A stretch of 48,223 nt of DNA from Gemmatimonadota bacterium (GTDB lineage Bacteria; Gemmatimonadota; Gemmatimonadetes; Gemmatimonadales; GWC2-71-9), in the NCBI GenBank assembly GCA_003223415.1, contig QHUY01000006.1:19676-67898 (forward strand), written 5' to 3'. Below are positions 1 through 11,051 of the stretch, piece by piece. The first letter of the stretch is position 1, and each line of letters opens with the position of its first letter. Made by a program: the position numbers and the translations under genes. Under the pieces are notes generated by a model. It searched no databases, had not been told where the DNA came from, and was given only the letters and a program-made list of their open reading frames with translations.

Positions 1-13
1 CGCTGAAGCGCAG

Positions 14-39
14 ACGGGCCGCCCGCCGGCACGGCCCGT
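14..39. terminator. GC-rich hairpin
   Basis: Perfect 8-bp stem (ACGGGCCG at 14-21 with CGGCCCGT at 32-39) around a 10-nt loop, in the 144-nt gene-free start of the window. The same arm sequence recurs at 1611-1636. A second imperfect hairpin (GTGAC...GTCAC, 82-112) lies closer to the stop of the minus-strand gene at 145. No U-tract follows. Apart from these hairpins I see nothing in 1-144. Confidence 0.4.
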
Positions 40-144
40 AACTCCCTGTCCTGCGCGCTTCGCTCCGTCACCACCAACGGCAGTGACGGGCCAAACCTAG
101 GCCGTCTCGTCACCACAACGTCAACAGAGGGGGCCCCGGATTCA

Positions 145-1461
145 CTATTGCCGCAGCTTCACCCTGTCCTTCTGGATATACCCTTCCTTGCCACCCAGCA
201 GCTTGACGCGAAACCAGTCGCCCTCCTCGCGAACGACTTGGAAGGTGACGCCACCCGGTACGGAGGCCACCACCTCGCTGTGCTCATCGGGCTGTGCCCG
301 AATGGGGATGCGATCCTCCCCGCCACCGCGGATCTCCACCAGCTTCGCGGTCGCCCGGGCCACGTCTTCCGCGGCGGCGGCGAACGTGTGCTCCTGGATC
401 ACCACGCCCAGCTGAGCGAGCGCGTCGCGGAAGCTCAGGCTTTTCGTCATCCGGTCGAGGCCGCGCTTGTAGTCGTCACTCTTCTTGAGCTGAAACGCCT
501 GATCGTAAAACTCCTTGGCTTGACGCCAATTACCGACTACCTCATTGAGGATCGCGAGGTCGACCAGCACTTCGGGGCTGTAAGGATCTTGATCGTGGAT
601 CGACTTGTAGATGGCGTAGGCCTCGTCGACTCTCAACGCCTCCGCGAACTCGGCGGCCCTCTCTCCCAAGCCTTCGAACTGCTTGCTCCGGATCTTCTCG
701 AGCTCGAATTCCCGAAGCTCGAAATGCGGTGCCAGGTAGTTCGCGATGGCCTCTGCCAGATCATGCGACGACGCTTCCGCCACCGCCTGCGGCGTCGGGA
801 GGCTCTCGTTATCATCCTGACAGTGCTTCCCAGTGATGGGGACGGGTCGGTCCACGCTCCCCAAGACTTGGCCGCTCTCGGTACTCACGACGCTCGTATG
901 GGCCTTCATGAGACCCTGTCGCTGCACGCAACTCACGTACCGCGTGTACTGCCGCCGGTTCTGCGTATACGAGCGCTCCTCCCGGAGCGGGCGATCTGTT
1001 AACGTGAAGCTCACGGTACCTACCACGATGGCGTCAACGCCGAGGATCTTACCGACCTGCGCCGCCTGCGCCACGTCGAGCAGGCCCGACTGTGCGAGCC
1101 GCTGCTCCTGCAGGACCTGCGCCAGCCGGTTTCGCTCGATGAGCGCAAACACGTCCGTGAACGCTCCCTGCTGCAGGGTCTGTCCCTCCTGCGAGCGACT
1201 GCGGATGCCAAACAAGCCCGTTGTGCGGATGTCCTGGATCCCGCGCTGCTTCTCAAACAGCCTCGAAGTGAGAACGTCGGCGAAGGAACGCCCGTCGGCC
1301 CCTTGGCCGGCGAAGTCCAGAACCGCCAGCTTTTTCACGCCGGGAAGGATCTGGTCCGGTGGGATGAGGACGAAGACGCGCATCTTCTTGTACACAACGG
1401 TCGGCGGGTCAGCGATCAGCACAGCGGCCGTAAGCAACGCGACTATGTTGGCGGCCAACAT
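145..1461 (-). CDS. CsgG-like protein with tetratricopeptide region and C-terminal SH3-like domain
   Basis: 438 aa. A hydrophobic N-terminus (about 1-20) suggests export. Residues about 40-245 resemble the CsgG/FlgO curli-export family: KKLAVLDFAGQG, then FALIERNRLAQVLQEQ and GKILGVDAIVVGTV, the usual CsgG order. About 260-345 are alpha-helical with one TPR-like unit (AYAIYKSIHDQDP). The last about 60 residues look like a bacterial SH3 domain (IRAQPDEHSEVVASV ... GDWFRVKLLGG...GYI). The ATG at 1461 is chosen because GGAGG (1467-1471) lies 5 nt upstream; a GTG two codons earlier overlaps that site. In the family, CsgG forms an outer-membrane pore, but no other curli genes are present, so only an envelope role is inferred. 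Confidence 0.75.
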   Translation of the reverse strand: MLAANIVALLTAAVLIADPPTVVYKKMRVFVLIPPDQILPGVKKLAVLDFAGQGADGRSFADVLTSRLFEKQRGIQDIRTTGLFGIRSRSQEGQTLQQGAFTDVFALIERNRLAQVLQEQRLAQSGLLDVAQAAQVGKILGVDAIVVGTVSFTLTDRPLREERSYTQNRRQYTRYVSCVQRQGLMKAHTSVVSTESGQVLGSVDRPVPITGKHCQDDNESLPTPQAVAEASSHDLAEAIANYLAPHFELREFELEKIRSKQFEGLGERAAEFAEALRVDEAYAIYKSIHDQDPYSPEVLVDLAILNEVVGNWRQAKEFYDQAFQLKKSDDYKRGLDRMTKSLSFRDALAQLGVVIQEHTFAAAAEDVARATAKLVEIRGGGEDRIPIRAQPDEHSEVVASVPGGVTFQVVREEGDWFRVKLLGGKEGYIQKDRVKLRQ

Positions 1462-1477
1462 AGACACCTCCGGGTCG

Positions 1478-1508
1478 GGCCCCTAGGCGGCGTCTCGACG
1501 CCGGGGCC
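1478..1508 (-). promoter_or_regulatory. Strong nested hairpin just upstream of a ribosome binding site
   Basis: Inner perfect stem GGCGTC/GACGCC (1489-1502, 2-nt apex) inside outer stem GGCCCC/GGGGCC (1478-1483 and 1503-1508). It ends 7 nt upstream of the GGAGG of the CsgG-like gene, so if transcribed it could affect translation. It could equally be a protein-binding palindrome. The rest of the 202-nt gap 1462-1663 holds only the hairpin at 1611-1636. Confidence 0.3.
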
Positions 1509-1610
1509 AGCTGGGCGCCCTCGGCTCCCTGGCCCTAGTTTCGCAGTGTGAATCTGGTGCCCGACGAGTGGCCCCGCCACCCTCCGGACTCGCTGGCCCC
1601 CAGAACGCCG

Positions 1611-1636
1611 ACGGGCCGCCCAGCGGGGCGGCCCGT
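1611..1636 (-). terminator. Terminator hairpin after the HU gene
   Basis: Perfect 11-bp stem (ACGGGCCGCCC with GGGCGGCCCGT) and a 4-nt loop, 27 nt after the HU stop on the minus strand. There is no U-tract, as is common in GC-rich genomes. Confidence 0.6.
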
Positions 1637-1663
1637 GACGCAGGTTCGGACAGCCTAGGCAGC

Positions 1664-1954
1664 TCATGCCTTCTTGTTCACCGCCATCTTCAGCTGCTTG
1701 CCGGCGCGGAACGCTGGGGCGATCGACGCCTTGATCTGGATCACGCCGCCCGTCTTGGGGTTGCGGCCCATGCGCGCAGCGCGCTTGCGTGCCTCGAAGT
1801 TCCCGAAACCGGTGATCTGCACCTTCGCGCCCTTCTTCAGCTCGACGGCGATGATGCCCTTGTCGTCGAACAGGGCTTCGATCGTGCGAGACGCGTCGGC
1901 TTTGGACATCTTGGTGCGCATCGCCAGCGCTGAGGTCAGCTCGGCCTTGTTCAC
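1664..1954 (-). CDS. hup: HU/IHF-family DNA-binding protein
   Basis: 96 aa, the normal HU length. It starts MNKAELTSALA, has ITGFGNFEARKRAARMGRNP (the HU signature and beta-arm entry), and ends in the typical FRAGKQLKMAVN. HU proteins bind and bend DNA as dimers and compact the nucleoid. The GTG start at 1954 is fixed by AAGGAG 6-11 nt upstream. Transcription probably starts at the promoter at 2050-2078, giving a leader of roughly 90 nt with a GC-rich hairpin, and ends at the hairpin at 1611-1636. Confidence 0.96.
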   Translation of the reverse strand: MNKAELTSALAMRTKMSKADASRTIEALFDDKGIIAVELKKGAKVQITGFGNFEARKRAARMGRNPKTGGVIQIKASIAPAFRAGKQLKMAVNKKA

Positions 1955-2049
1955 GGCGGTCTCCTTTTGAGGGACGAGGACTGAGACAACCCTTGAGATT
2001 CCGCCCCTTTCGCGGGGGGGCGCACGAAAACCCGCATGAAACCGGCACT

Positions 2050-2078
2050 ATTATGGGGTATCCCCAGGAAATCCGCAA
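2050..2078 (-). promoter_or_regulatory. Sigma-70-like promoter for the HU gene
   Basis: On the minus strand TTGCGG (2073-2078) and CATAAT (2050-2055) are separated by exactly 17 nt, about 95 nt upstream of the HU GTG. It is an AT-rich island in GC-rich sequence and points at HU. Confidence 0.6.
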
Positions 2079-2100
2079 GTTGTGGGCGTTTTCTCATGTC

Positions 2101-2209
2101 AAGATGCTAAGACGCTAAGAGGCCAAGCGGGGAACAGGTGGGAGGGGGCGGGACCTTCCTCCCCCCTATAGACTTGGAACCGCTTGGCGTCTTAGCGTTT
2201 TGGCGTCTT
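2101..2209. repeat. Octamer repeat hairpin
   Basis: The left arm 2101-2130 reads as 8-nt units AAGATGCT, AAGACGCT, AAGAGGCC, AAGCGG. The right arm 2180-2209 is its inverted counterpart (AAGACGCC, AAAACGCT, AAGACGCC, AAGCGG on the minus strand). The arms match at 26 of 30 positions around a 49-nt loop. It lies in the divergent gap between HU and tdk. Confidence 0.85.
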
Positions 2210-2213
2210 CCCT

Positions 2214-2234
2214 GGCACCCGACACCTGACACCT
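2214..2234. repeat. GACACCT heptamer run
   Basis: Three contiguous 7-nt units, GGCACCC, GACACCT, GACACCT, directly after the octamer hairpin and 9 nt before the tdk ATG. No inverted arm is seen. Confidence 0.55.
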
Positions 2235-2243
2235 ACGACTCCG

Positions 2244-2849
2244 ATGTTCCACGGCACCCGCCCCGGCTGGATCGAGGTCATATCCGGCGTGATGTTCTCC
2301 GGCAAGAGCGAGGAGCTGATCCGGCGGGTCCGCCGGGCGGTCATCGCCCGCAAGCAAGTCCAGGTCTTCAAGTCCCACCTCGACGCCCGCTACGCCGGCC
2401 TCTACAACGTCACGACCCACGACGGCTTGACCGTGGAAGCCGAGCCGGTGGACAGTGCGGAGGAGATCATGCGGCGCCGGCGGGCCGGCACCGAGGTGGT
2501 CGCCGTGGACGAGGTTCAGTTCCTGGACGACGGGATCGTCGAGGTCTCCAACGCCATGGCCGACCGCGGGGTCCGGATCATCCTGGCCGGGACGGATGTG
2601 GACTTCCGCGGCCTCCCGTTCGGGGCAATGCCGACCCTGATGTGCATCGCCGAAGTGGTGGACAAGTTCCACGCCATCTGCGTCGTGTGCGGCGGGCCGG
2701 CGACGAGGAACCAACGGTTGGTCAACGGCAAACCGGCCACGTGGGAGAGCCCCGTGATCATGGTGGGCGGGCGGGAGTCCTATGAGGCGCGGTGCCGGCA
2801 CTGCCACAAGGTGCCGAGGCAGGATGAGGACCAAACCGCACTGCTGTGA
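2244..2849 (+). CDS. tdk: Thymidine kinase
   Basis: 201 aa, normal for type II thymidine kinases, which phosphorylate thymidine with ATP for dTTP salvage. Visible motifs: P-loop SGVMFSGKSEE near residue 16; VVAVDEVQFL with the catalytic acidic residue; AGTDVDFRGLPF; two zinc Cys pairs (CVVCGG and CRHC); and GGRESYEARC for thymidine binding. No clear Shine-Dalgarno sequence: the leader is the repeat at 2101-2234. coaE follows after the repeat at 2855-2912. Confidence 0.96.
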   Translation: MFHGTRPGWIEVISGVMFSGKSEELIRRVRRAVIARKQVQVFKSHLDARYAGLYNVTTHDGLTVEAEPVDSAEEIMRRRRAGTEVVAVDEVQFLDDGIVEVSNAMADRGVRIILAGTDVDFRGLPFGAMPTLMCIAEVVDKFHAICVVCGGPATRNQRLVNGKPATWESPVIMVGGRESYEARCRHCHKVPRQDEDQTALL

Positions 2850-2854
2850 CGGCG

Positions 2855-2912
2855 ATTTCCGTTATCCGTTATCCATGGGTTGCAACACGGATGACGGAAA
2901 ACGGATTACGGA
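2855..2912. repeat. TCCGTTA heptamer repeat hairpin
   Basis: The left arm (2855-2874) reads TTTCCGT, TATCCGT, TATCC. The right arm (2889-2912) reads on the minus strand as TCCGTAA, TCCGTTT, TCCGTCA, TCC. The arms face each other around a 14-nt loop. It begins 6 nt after the tdk stop, and its right end carries the GGAG used by coaE. Confidence 0.8.
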
Positions 2913-2920
2913 GAACGCCG

Positions 2921-3538
2921 TTGCTTAATGTGGCCCTCACCGGCAACATCGCCGCCGGCAAGTCCACCGTGGTCGAGCTGTTCCGGAAGTGGGGCGCCAC
3001 GATCATCGACGCCGACCAGCTGGCGCGGGAGGCCGAGACGCCGGGCACCGAGGTGCTGGCGGCGATCGTGCGGCGTTTCGGCAGCGATGTCCTGGACCCG
3101 GACGGCGGGCTGGACCGGGCCGCGCTGCGCGCCAAGGTGATGGGGGATGACGCGGCACTGGCGGCCCTCAATGCCATCGTGCATCCCGCGGTTCAGCGGC
3201 GGCGGGAGGAGCTGCTGGCCGCGGCGCGCGCGCGCGGCGACGCGGTCGTGATCAATGACATCCCGCTCCTGTTCGAGGCGCTCGACCCGGAGCAGTTCGA
3301 CGTCGTGGTGCTGGTGGATGCGCCGGCCGCCCTGCGGCACACCCGACTGCACGCCCTGCGGGGACTCAGCGACGAGGAAGCCGACCGCATGATCGCCGCG
3401 CAGATGCCGGCCGAGCGCAAGCGGGGGCGCAGCCGGTTCGTAGTCGAGAACGTCGGCACGGTGCAGGAGCTCGAGCGCGCGGCGAAGGCTGTCTACAAGG
3501 AGTTGCGTCGCTTGGCCAAGGTCCAACCCTCGCCTTGA
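2921..3538 (+). CDS. coaE: Dephospho-CoA kinase
   Basis: 205 aa from TTG 2921. It catalyses the last step of coenzyme A synthesis, ATP-dependent 3'-phosphorylation of dephospho-CoA. The start reads MLNVALTGNIAAGKST, the normal CoaE N-terminus with P-loop GNIAAGKS. Further signatures are IDADQLARE, HPAVQRRREE, INDIPLLFE and the lid segment QMPAERKRGRSRFVVEN. In-frame starts at 2846 and 2891 would add residues encoded by the repeat and are rejected. GGAG at 2910-2913 lies 7 nt before the TTG, so the ribosome binding site comes from the repeat edge. Confidence 0.93.
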   Translation: MLNVALTGNIAAGKSTVVELFRKWGATIIDADQLAREAETPGTEVLAAIVRRFGSDVLDPDGGLDRAALRAKVMGDDAALAALNAIVHPAVQRRREELLAAARARGDAVVINDIPLLFEALDPEQFDVVVLVDAPAALRHTRLHALRGLSDEEADRMIAAQMPAERKRGRSRFVVENVGTVQELERAAKAVYKELRRLAKVQPSP

Positions 3539-3563
3539 CAGGGGTTTCCGGCCCCGGTAACCT
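3535..3563 (+). promoter_or_regulatory. Near-consensus sigma-70 promoter for the glycine cleavage cluster
   Basis: TTGACA (3535-3540, overlapping the coaE stop), exactly 17 nt, then TAACCT (3558-3563), 38 nt upstream of the gcvH ATG. The -35 is a perfect consensus. It probably drives gcvH and the genes behind it. Confidence 0.7.
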
Positions 3564-3601
3564 TCGCCCCGACCTCACCGCCGTCCGAGACCGGCCTCCG
3601 C

Positions 3602-3991
3602 ATGTCGAACATCCCGAAGGACCTCCGCTACACGAAGGAACACGAGTACGTAAAGCCGACCGCCGACAAGGCGGTCGTCCAGATCGGGATCACCGACTAC
3701 GCGCAAGGCGAGTTGGGCGACGTCGTGTACGTGGACCTGCCCAAGCCGGGCGCCGCATTTGGCCACATGGACGTGTTCGGCACGATCGAGGCTGTCAAGG
3801 CAGTCTCGGAGCTGTTCTGCCCTGTGACCGGCACGGTGGTGGAGGTCAACGGGGCCCTGGAGAGCGACCCCGCGCTCGTGAACAAGGACCCGTACGGCGC
3901 CGGCTGGATGATCAAGCTCCGCGTGAAGGACTCGGGCGAGATGGCGACGCTGTTGGACAGCGCCGCCTACGCGAAGCACATCGGAGAATGA
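3602..3991 (+). CDS. gcvH: Glycine cleavage system H protein
   Basis: 129 aa, full length. The lipoyl carrier shuttles the aminomethyl group between P, T and L proteins. The lipoylation site is Lys66 in TIEAVKAVSELF; the N-terminal YTKEHEYV and C-terminal GWMIKLRV are typical. gcvT, which commonly precedes gcvH, is not in the window. A LipM-like transferase at 7647 and LipA/LipB further on could supply the lipoyl group. Confidence 0.97.
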   Translation: MSNIPKDLRYTKEHEYVKPTADKAVVQIGITDYAQGELGDVVYVDLPKPGAAFGHMDVFGTIEAVKAVSELFCPVTGTVVEVNGALESDPALVNKDPYGAGWMIKLRVKDSGEMATLLDSAAYAKHIGE

Positions 3992-3998
3992 GCCGTCG

Positions 3999-4069
3999 GC
4001 CATCAGCCGTCAGCCGTCAGAGGTCTCCGATGCCAAACCCGTCGACACTGACGGCTGAGAGCTGATGGC
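3999..4069. repeat. AGCCGTC heptamer repeat hairpin
   Basis: Arms 3999-4020 and 4048-4069 are inverted repeats matching at 20 of 22 positions, around a 27-nt loop. Each arm is made of heptamers AGCCATC or AGCCGTC. It follows directly on the gcvH stop and ends 3 nt before the next ATG, leaving that gene no visible Shine-Dalgarno sequence of its own. Confidence 0.88.
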
Positions 4070-4072
4070 TGA

Positions 4073-4756
4073 ATGCTTACTTTGACGTTCCACGGCCACG
4101 CCTGCTTTCTCATCGAGGCGGACGACCGCCGCATTCTCATCGACCCCTTCCTCACCGGCAACCCGGCGGCCGACATCGGGCCGGACAAGCTGCCCAAGAT
4201 CGACGCGGTGCTGCTGTCCCACGGGCACGGCGACCACCTTGGCGACGCGGTAGCGATCGCCACGAAGCACGGCGCCACCGTCGTCGCGACGTACGAGCTC
4301 GCCCAGTTCTGTAACGACCAAGGCGCAACGGTCCACAGCATGCACATCGGTGGGGCGCATCGGTTCCCCTGGGGTACGGTGAAGCTCGTGCCCGCCTTTC
4401 ACGGCGGCGCCGTGGAGGGCGATCTCACGGGCAAGTACACCACCAACCCGTGCGGCCTCGTCGTGACCGCCGGCGGCAAGACGGTGTACCACACCGGCGA
4501 CACCGCCCTCACCGTGGAGATGCGGCTGCTCGAAGGGCGGGTGGACGTGATGCTGGTGCCGATCGGCGACAACTACACCATGGGGATCGACGACGCCGTG
4601 CGCGCGATCGAGTTCGTGAAGCCGCAGATCGCGATTCCGATGCACTACAACACCTTCGACGTGATCAAAGCCGACCCGCAGGAGTTCCGGCGCAAGGTCG
4701 GCAACCGGGCGGACGTCGTGATCCTGAGGCCCGGCGAGTCCCTCAAACACTCCTGA
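4073..4756 (+). CDS. UPF0173-type metal-dependent hydrolase, metallo-beta-lactamase fold
   Basis: 227 aa. It begins [15 protein letters not shown]. The metal site HGHGDH is at 50-55, and YHTGDTAL and IPMHYNTFD supply the later ligands. This matches the UPF0173 (YtkL-like) family, whose substrate I do not know. It lies between gcvH and gcvP where gcvT might be expected, but shares no folate-enzyme features, so it cannot be assumed to replace it. Confidence 0.88.
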   Translation: MLTLTFHGHACFLIEADDRRILIDPFLTGNPAADIGPDKLPKIDAVLLSHGHGDHLGDAVAIATKHGATVVATYELAQFCNDQGATVHSMHIGGAHRFPWGTVKLVPAFHGGAVEGDLTGKYTTNPCGLVVTAGGKTVYHTGDTALTVEMRLLEGRVDVMLVPIGDNYTMGIDDAVRAIEFVKPQIAIPMHYNTFDVIKADPQEFRRKVGNRADVVILRPGESLKHS

Positions 4757-4767
4757 GACGTCTCCAC

Positions 4768-7646
<2,879 letters not shown>

Positions 7647-7650
<4 letters not shown>

Positions 7651-8393
7651 TTGTCTGGCACCTCCTGCTCGACTCCTTGAGCCGCAGCGGGGCGGAGAAC
7701 ATGGCAATCGACCAGGCCCTGCTGGAGGAGGCGGACCGCACGGGTAGGGCGGTCCTCCGCCTGTACCGCTGGGACCCGCCCTGTCTCTCCTTTGGGCGCA
7801 ACGAGCCGGCGCTGGCGCGCTACGACCGCGCCGCGATCGCGCGCCTCGGGCTCGACGTCGTGCGCCGCCCGACCGGAGGCCGCGCCGTGTGGCATGAGCA
7901 CGAGGTTACTTATGCCGTCGTCGCGCCGATCGCCGCGTTCGGGTCGCTGCGCGAGAGCTATCACGGGATCCACGAGCGGCTGGCGGCGGGGCTGCGGGCC
8001 CTGGGCGTGGAGGCCACCCTCGCCTCGGACCACCCCACCGCCCGACCGCATGACCGCCCCCCCCCGGGAGCGTGCTTCTCGTCCCCAGTCGGTGGCGAGA
8101 TCCTCGCTGCCGGGCGCAAGGTGATCGGGTCCGCGCAGGTGCGGCACGGCAGGGCCTTCCTGCAGCACGGCTCGATCCTCCTCGATGGGTCGCAGGACGT
8201 CATTCGAGCCATCAGCCGTCAGCCGTCAGCCGTCGGTGGGGAAACCACTCTTGCGGCCGTCCTCGGCCGGTCGGTCTCCTTCGAGGAGGTCGCCGCAGCC
8301 GTTGTGGCGGCTTGGGACGGGCCGCTTGCCCCGTGCGGCCGTCCGACCGTCCGACCGTCCGATTACGGCGAGGCCTGGACCTGGCGCCGCTAG
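7647..8393 (+). CDS. LipM/LplA-family lipoyl (octanoyl) transferase or lipoate ligase
   Basis: 248 aa from GTG 7647, which overlaps the gcvP stop by 4 nt. The biotin/lipoate transferase fold shows in [17 protein letters not shown] (73-89), [18 protein letters not shown] (156-173) and QHGSILL. Lys158 is the conserved lysine; Cys143 in GACFSSP lies where LipM octanoyltransferases carry the catalytic cysteine. Translational coupling with gcvP suggests it serves GcvH. The C-terminal quarter contains translated repeat [11 protein letters not shown] (189-196, from 8207-8234) and [11 protein letters not shown] (from 8339-8362). LipM versus ligase cannot be settled by eye; LipB is also present at 39506. 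Confidence 0.82.
8207..8234. repeat. AGCCGTC heptamers inside the LipM-like gene
   Basis: Four contiguous heptamers (AGCCATC, then AGCCGTC three times) lie inside the reading frame and are translated as AISRQPSAV. No facing arm is present nearby. Confidence 0.85.
8339..8362. repeat. Octamer run CCGTCCGA x3
   Basis: Three perfect 8-nt copies in tandem, in frame at the 3' end of the LipM-like gene, encoding part of [11 protein letters not shown]. No inverted arm is found. Confidence 0.75.
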
Positions 8394-8417
8394 CTCGGCG
8401 GTGAAATCTTTGGCGAC

Positions 8418-10064
8418 ATGCGCGCGCCCACAAAGCCCCCCCCCCCGTCGCTGATCGGATTAGCCGCCCTCGTCGCCCTCACTGCCTGCACTCGCCCGAG
8501 CACCTGTCGCGGCGACTACTGCGGCACACTGGTGTTCGCGGCCGCCGGCCAGCCCGACATCTTGTTGCCACCGGTCAGTGTGCAGGGCCTGGCCCGGGAC
8601 GTGTACCAGCAGATCTTCCTCAAGCTCGCGGACATCGGGCCGTCGATGAACACGCTGGGCGACCATGACTTCCAGCCGCAGCTGTCGCAGCGCTGGGAAT
8701 GGGAGACGCCGACCAGGCTGGTGTTCCATCTGGATCCGCGGGCGCGCTGGCAGGACGGGCCGCCCGTCACCGCGGCCGACGTCGCGTTCACCTTCCAGGC
8801 CTACACGGATTCCCAGGTGCACGCCGAGTCGCGCCCCCTGCTCGGGGGCATCGTGTCAGTGACCGCTCGGGACTCGCTCACGGCCGTGTTCGCTTACCGC
8901 GAGCGCTACCCGGAGATGTTCTACGCCGCCGTGTACCACATGTACATCCTGCCCCGGCACCTGTTGGACACCGTGCCGAGGCCGCGCTGGGCAACGGCCG
9001 CGTTCGGTCGGGTGCCGGTGGGTGACGGCCCTTATCGCTTCGTTTCTTGGACGCCCGGCCAGAGCGTCGAGCTGGGTGCCGACTCGACGTTCTTTCTGGG
9101 TCGGCCGCACATCCGCCGCCTGATTTGGCAGTTCGTCGGCGACCAGCAGGCGGCGATCACCCAGCTCGTGGCCGGGCAGGGCGATGCCCTCGAGTTCCTC
9201 GGCCCCCTGGACAATCTGCGGCGGGTCCAGCAGGTGCCGCAGCTCGCCACCTATCCCTACAAGAGCTCCGCGTACGGCTACATGCTGTTCAACGTCGCCG
9301 CGCCGCTGTTCAGCGACCGCGCAGTGCGGCGAGCGCTGGTGCTGGCGCTGGACCGGGACCGTATGAACCAGAGCGTGTGGGCGGGGCAGGCCAAGGTGCC
9401 CCCCGGACCGATGCCACAGCTCTGGTCGGTGTGGGACCCGGCGATCCGGAGCCTGCCCTACGACACGGCGGCGGCCGCCCGGCTGCTGGCACAGCGCGGG
9501 TGGCGCGCCGTCGGCGGGGGAGGGAGCGCGCGGACGCGCGGGGGGCAGAAGCTCGCCTTCGAGCTGCTGGTGCCGACGACGAGCGCCGTGCGGCGGCAGT
9601 ACGCCCGCCTGATTCAGGCACAGTTACTGACCGTGGGCGTCGACGTGAAGCTCGTCGAAATCGAGCCGAACGTCATGCAGGACCGGCTGGCCAAGGGCAA
9701 CTTCGAGGCCGCGATCCTCTCCTATCAGGCGGACCCCTCGCCGACGGCAGGCGTGACCCAGCACTGGGGCCGCGGCGCCCCCGGCAACTTCGGCCATTAC
9801 GCCAACCCCGCCTTCCAGCGCGCGCTCGAGGCCGCGGGCCATGGGGCGAACCGACCCGAAGAGGCGGCGCGCGCTTGGCGCGAGGCGTTCAGCATCCTCA
9901 ACGACGACGCGCCGGCCGCCTGGCTGTACGCCCCGAACCTCGTCGCCGCGGTCCACCGGCGCGTGGCCGACGTCCAGGTTCGCCCCGATTCCTGGTGGGC
10001 GCTGGTCCGAACCTGGCGCATCCCCGCCGACCGGCTGATCGATCGAGATCGCGTGGAGCGCTAG
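8418..10064 (+). CDS. Peptide ABC transporter substrate-binding lipoprotein (SBP_bac_5)
   Basis: 548 aa. The signal peptide ends in a lipobox, LTAC, with Cys24 the likely lipidated residue. The rest follows the DppA/OppA pattern: FHLDPRARWQDGPPVTAADVAFTF, VGDGPYRFVSW, YMLFNVAAPLFSDRAVRRAL, and a C-terminal YANPAFQ region. It captures oligopeptides in the periplasm. An 11-nt C run sits in the signal-peptide codons (PPPP). The stop is followed immediately by the permease GTG, so the five transporter genes form one unit. Confidence 0.93.
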   Translation: MRAPTKPPPPSLIGLAALVALTACTRPSTCRGDYCGTLVFAAAGQPDILLPPVSVQGLARDVYQQIFLKLADIGPSMNTLGDHDFQPQLSQRWEWETPTRLVFHLDPRARWQDGPPVTAADVAFTFQAYTDSQVHAESRPLLGGIVSVTARDSLTAVFAYRERYPEMFYAAVYHMYILPRHLLDTVPRPRWATAAFGRVPVGDGPYRFVSWTPGQSVELGADSTFFLGRPHIRRLIWQFVGDQQAAITQLVAGQGDALEFLGPLDNLRRVQQVPQLATYPYKSSAYGYMLFNVAAPLFSDRAVRRALVLALDRDRMNQSVWAGQAKVPPGPMPQLWSVWDPAIRSLPYDTAAAARLLAQRGWRAVGGGGSARTRGGQKLAFELLVPTTSAVRRQYARLIQAQLLTVGVDVKLVEIEPNVMQDRLAKGNFEAAILSYQADPSPTAGVTQHWGRGAPGNFGHYANPAFQRALEAAGHGANRPEEAARAWREAFSILNDDAPAAWLYAPNLVAAVHRRVADVQVRPDSWWALVRTWRIPADRLIDRDRVER

Positions 10065-11051
10065 GTGACGGCGTGGCTGGTGCGGCGCTGCGCCGCCGCG
10101 ATCGCCATCGTCTTCGCGGTCGTCACCCTCACCTTCCTGCTCATCCACCTCGCGCCCGGCACGCCGTTCGTGCCGAGCGACGAGCGCGTCCTCGATCCCG
10201 CCGTCGTCGACGGGCTACGTCGGCAGTTCGGGCTCGACCGCCCGCTCGGGGTACAGTACGTCAGGTACGTGGTCGCCCTGCTGCACGGTGATCCGGGGTA
10301 TTCCTTCAGTCTGCGGCGCCCCATCGGCGAGGTGCTCGCTACCACAGTTCCCAACACCTTGTTGCTGTCGGGCGCCGCACTCGCCATCGACTTCCTGCTC
10401 GGCGCCGCCATCGGCCTCTATCAGGCCGCCCGCGCCCGTCATCGCGCCGACGTTGTCCTTGGCAACGCCACCCTGTTTCTCTACTCCGTCCCCACCTTCT
10501 GGCTCGGCCTGGTGCTCGTGCTTGTGTTCGGCCAGCACCTCGCCTGGTTCCCTGTCGGCGGTGACCGCAATCCCGTGCTGTATCCGTCGCTCTCGCTGCT
10601 CGGGCGGCTCGGTGACCGGGCCTGGCACCTCGCGCTCCCGGCCTTGACGCTCGGGTTGGTGGGCGCCGGCGGTACGGCCCGATTCCAGCGGGCCGCGCTG
10701 CTGGAGGTCGCGGGCCAGGACTTCATCCGCACGGCGCGGGCCAAGGGGCTCCACGAGCGGCGCATCTGGCTGGTCCACACGCTGCGCAACGCGCTGCTCC
10801 CGCTCATCACGCTGTTCGGCCTCGCCCTCCCATTCCTGCTGACCGGCGCCGTCCTGATCGAGACGGTGTTCTCCTGGCCCGGGATGGGCAAGCTCGCCGC
10901 GGACGCGATCTTCACCCGGGACTATCCCGTCGTGACCGCCGCCGCCTTGCTCGCGTCCGTGATGGTCGTGCTGGGCAGTCTGGTCGCCGACGTGCTGTAT
11001 TCCGTGGCCGATCCGCGCATCCGTCTCGGCAAGGGCGGGGCACGCGCGTGA
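10065..11051 (+). CDS. dppB: Dipeptide/oligopeptide ABC transporter permease, DppB type
   Basis: 328 aa inner-membrane protein. The N-terminal helix is TLTFLLIHLAPGTPF, then several membrane segments. The permease coupling loop is visible in QDFIRTARAKGLHERRIWLVHTLRNALLPLIT, and the end ADVLYSVADPRIRLG is typical of DppB/OppB. GTG start directly after the binding-protein stop; its own stop overlaps the next GTG by 4 nt. It pairs with the DppC-type protein to form the channel. Confidence 0.94.
   Translation: MTAWLVRRCAAAIAIVFAVVTLTFLLIHLAPGTPFVPSDERVLDPAVVDGLRRQFGLDRPLGVQYVRYVVALLHGDPGYSFSLRRPIGEVLATTVPNTLLLSGAALAIDFLLGAAIGLYQAARARHRADVVLGNATLFLYSVPTFWLGLVLVLVFGQHLAWFPVGGDRNPVLYPSLSLLGRLGDRAWHLALPALTLGLVGAGGTARFQRAALLEVAGQDFIRTARAKGLHERRIWLVHTLRNALLPLITLFGLALPFLLTGAVLIETVFSWPGMGKLAADAIFTRDYPVVTAAALLASVMVVLGSLVADVLYSVADPRIRLGKGGARA

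Noticed and set aside
2101-2209. A transposon or MITE end
   Set aside because: No target-site duplication or transposase was seen, and the arms are made of short internal units rather than unique terminal repeats.
8436-8446. The 11-nt C run in the binding-protein signal peptide as a proven phase-variation switch
   Set aside because: The frame is intact, and no length variation can be seen from one sequence.
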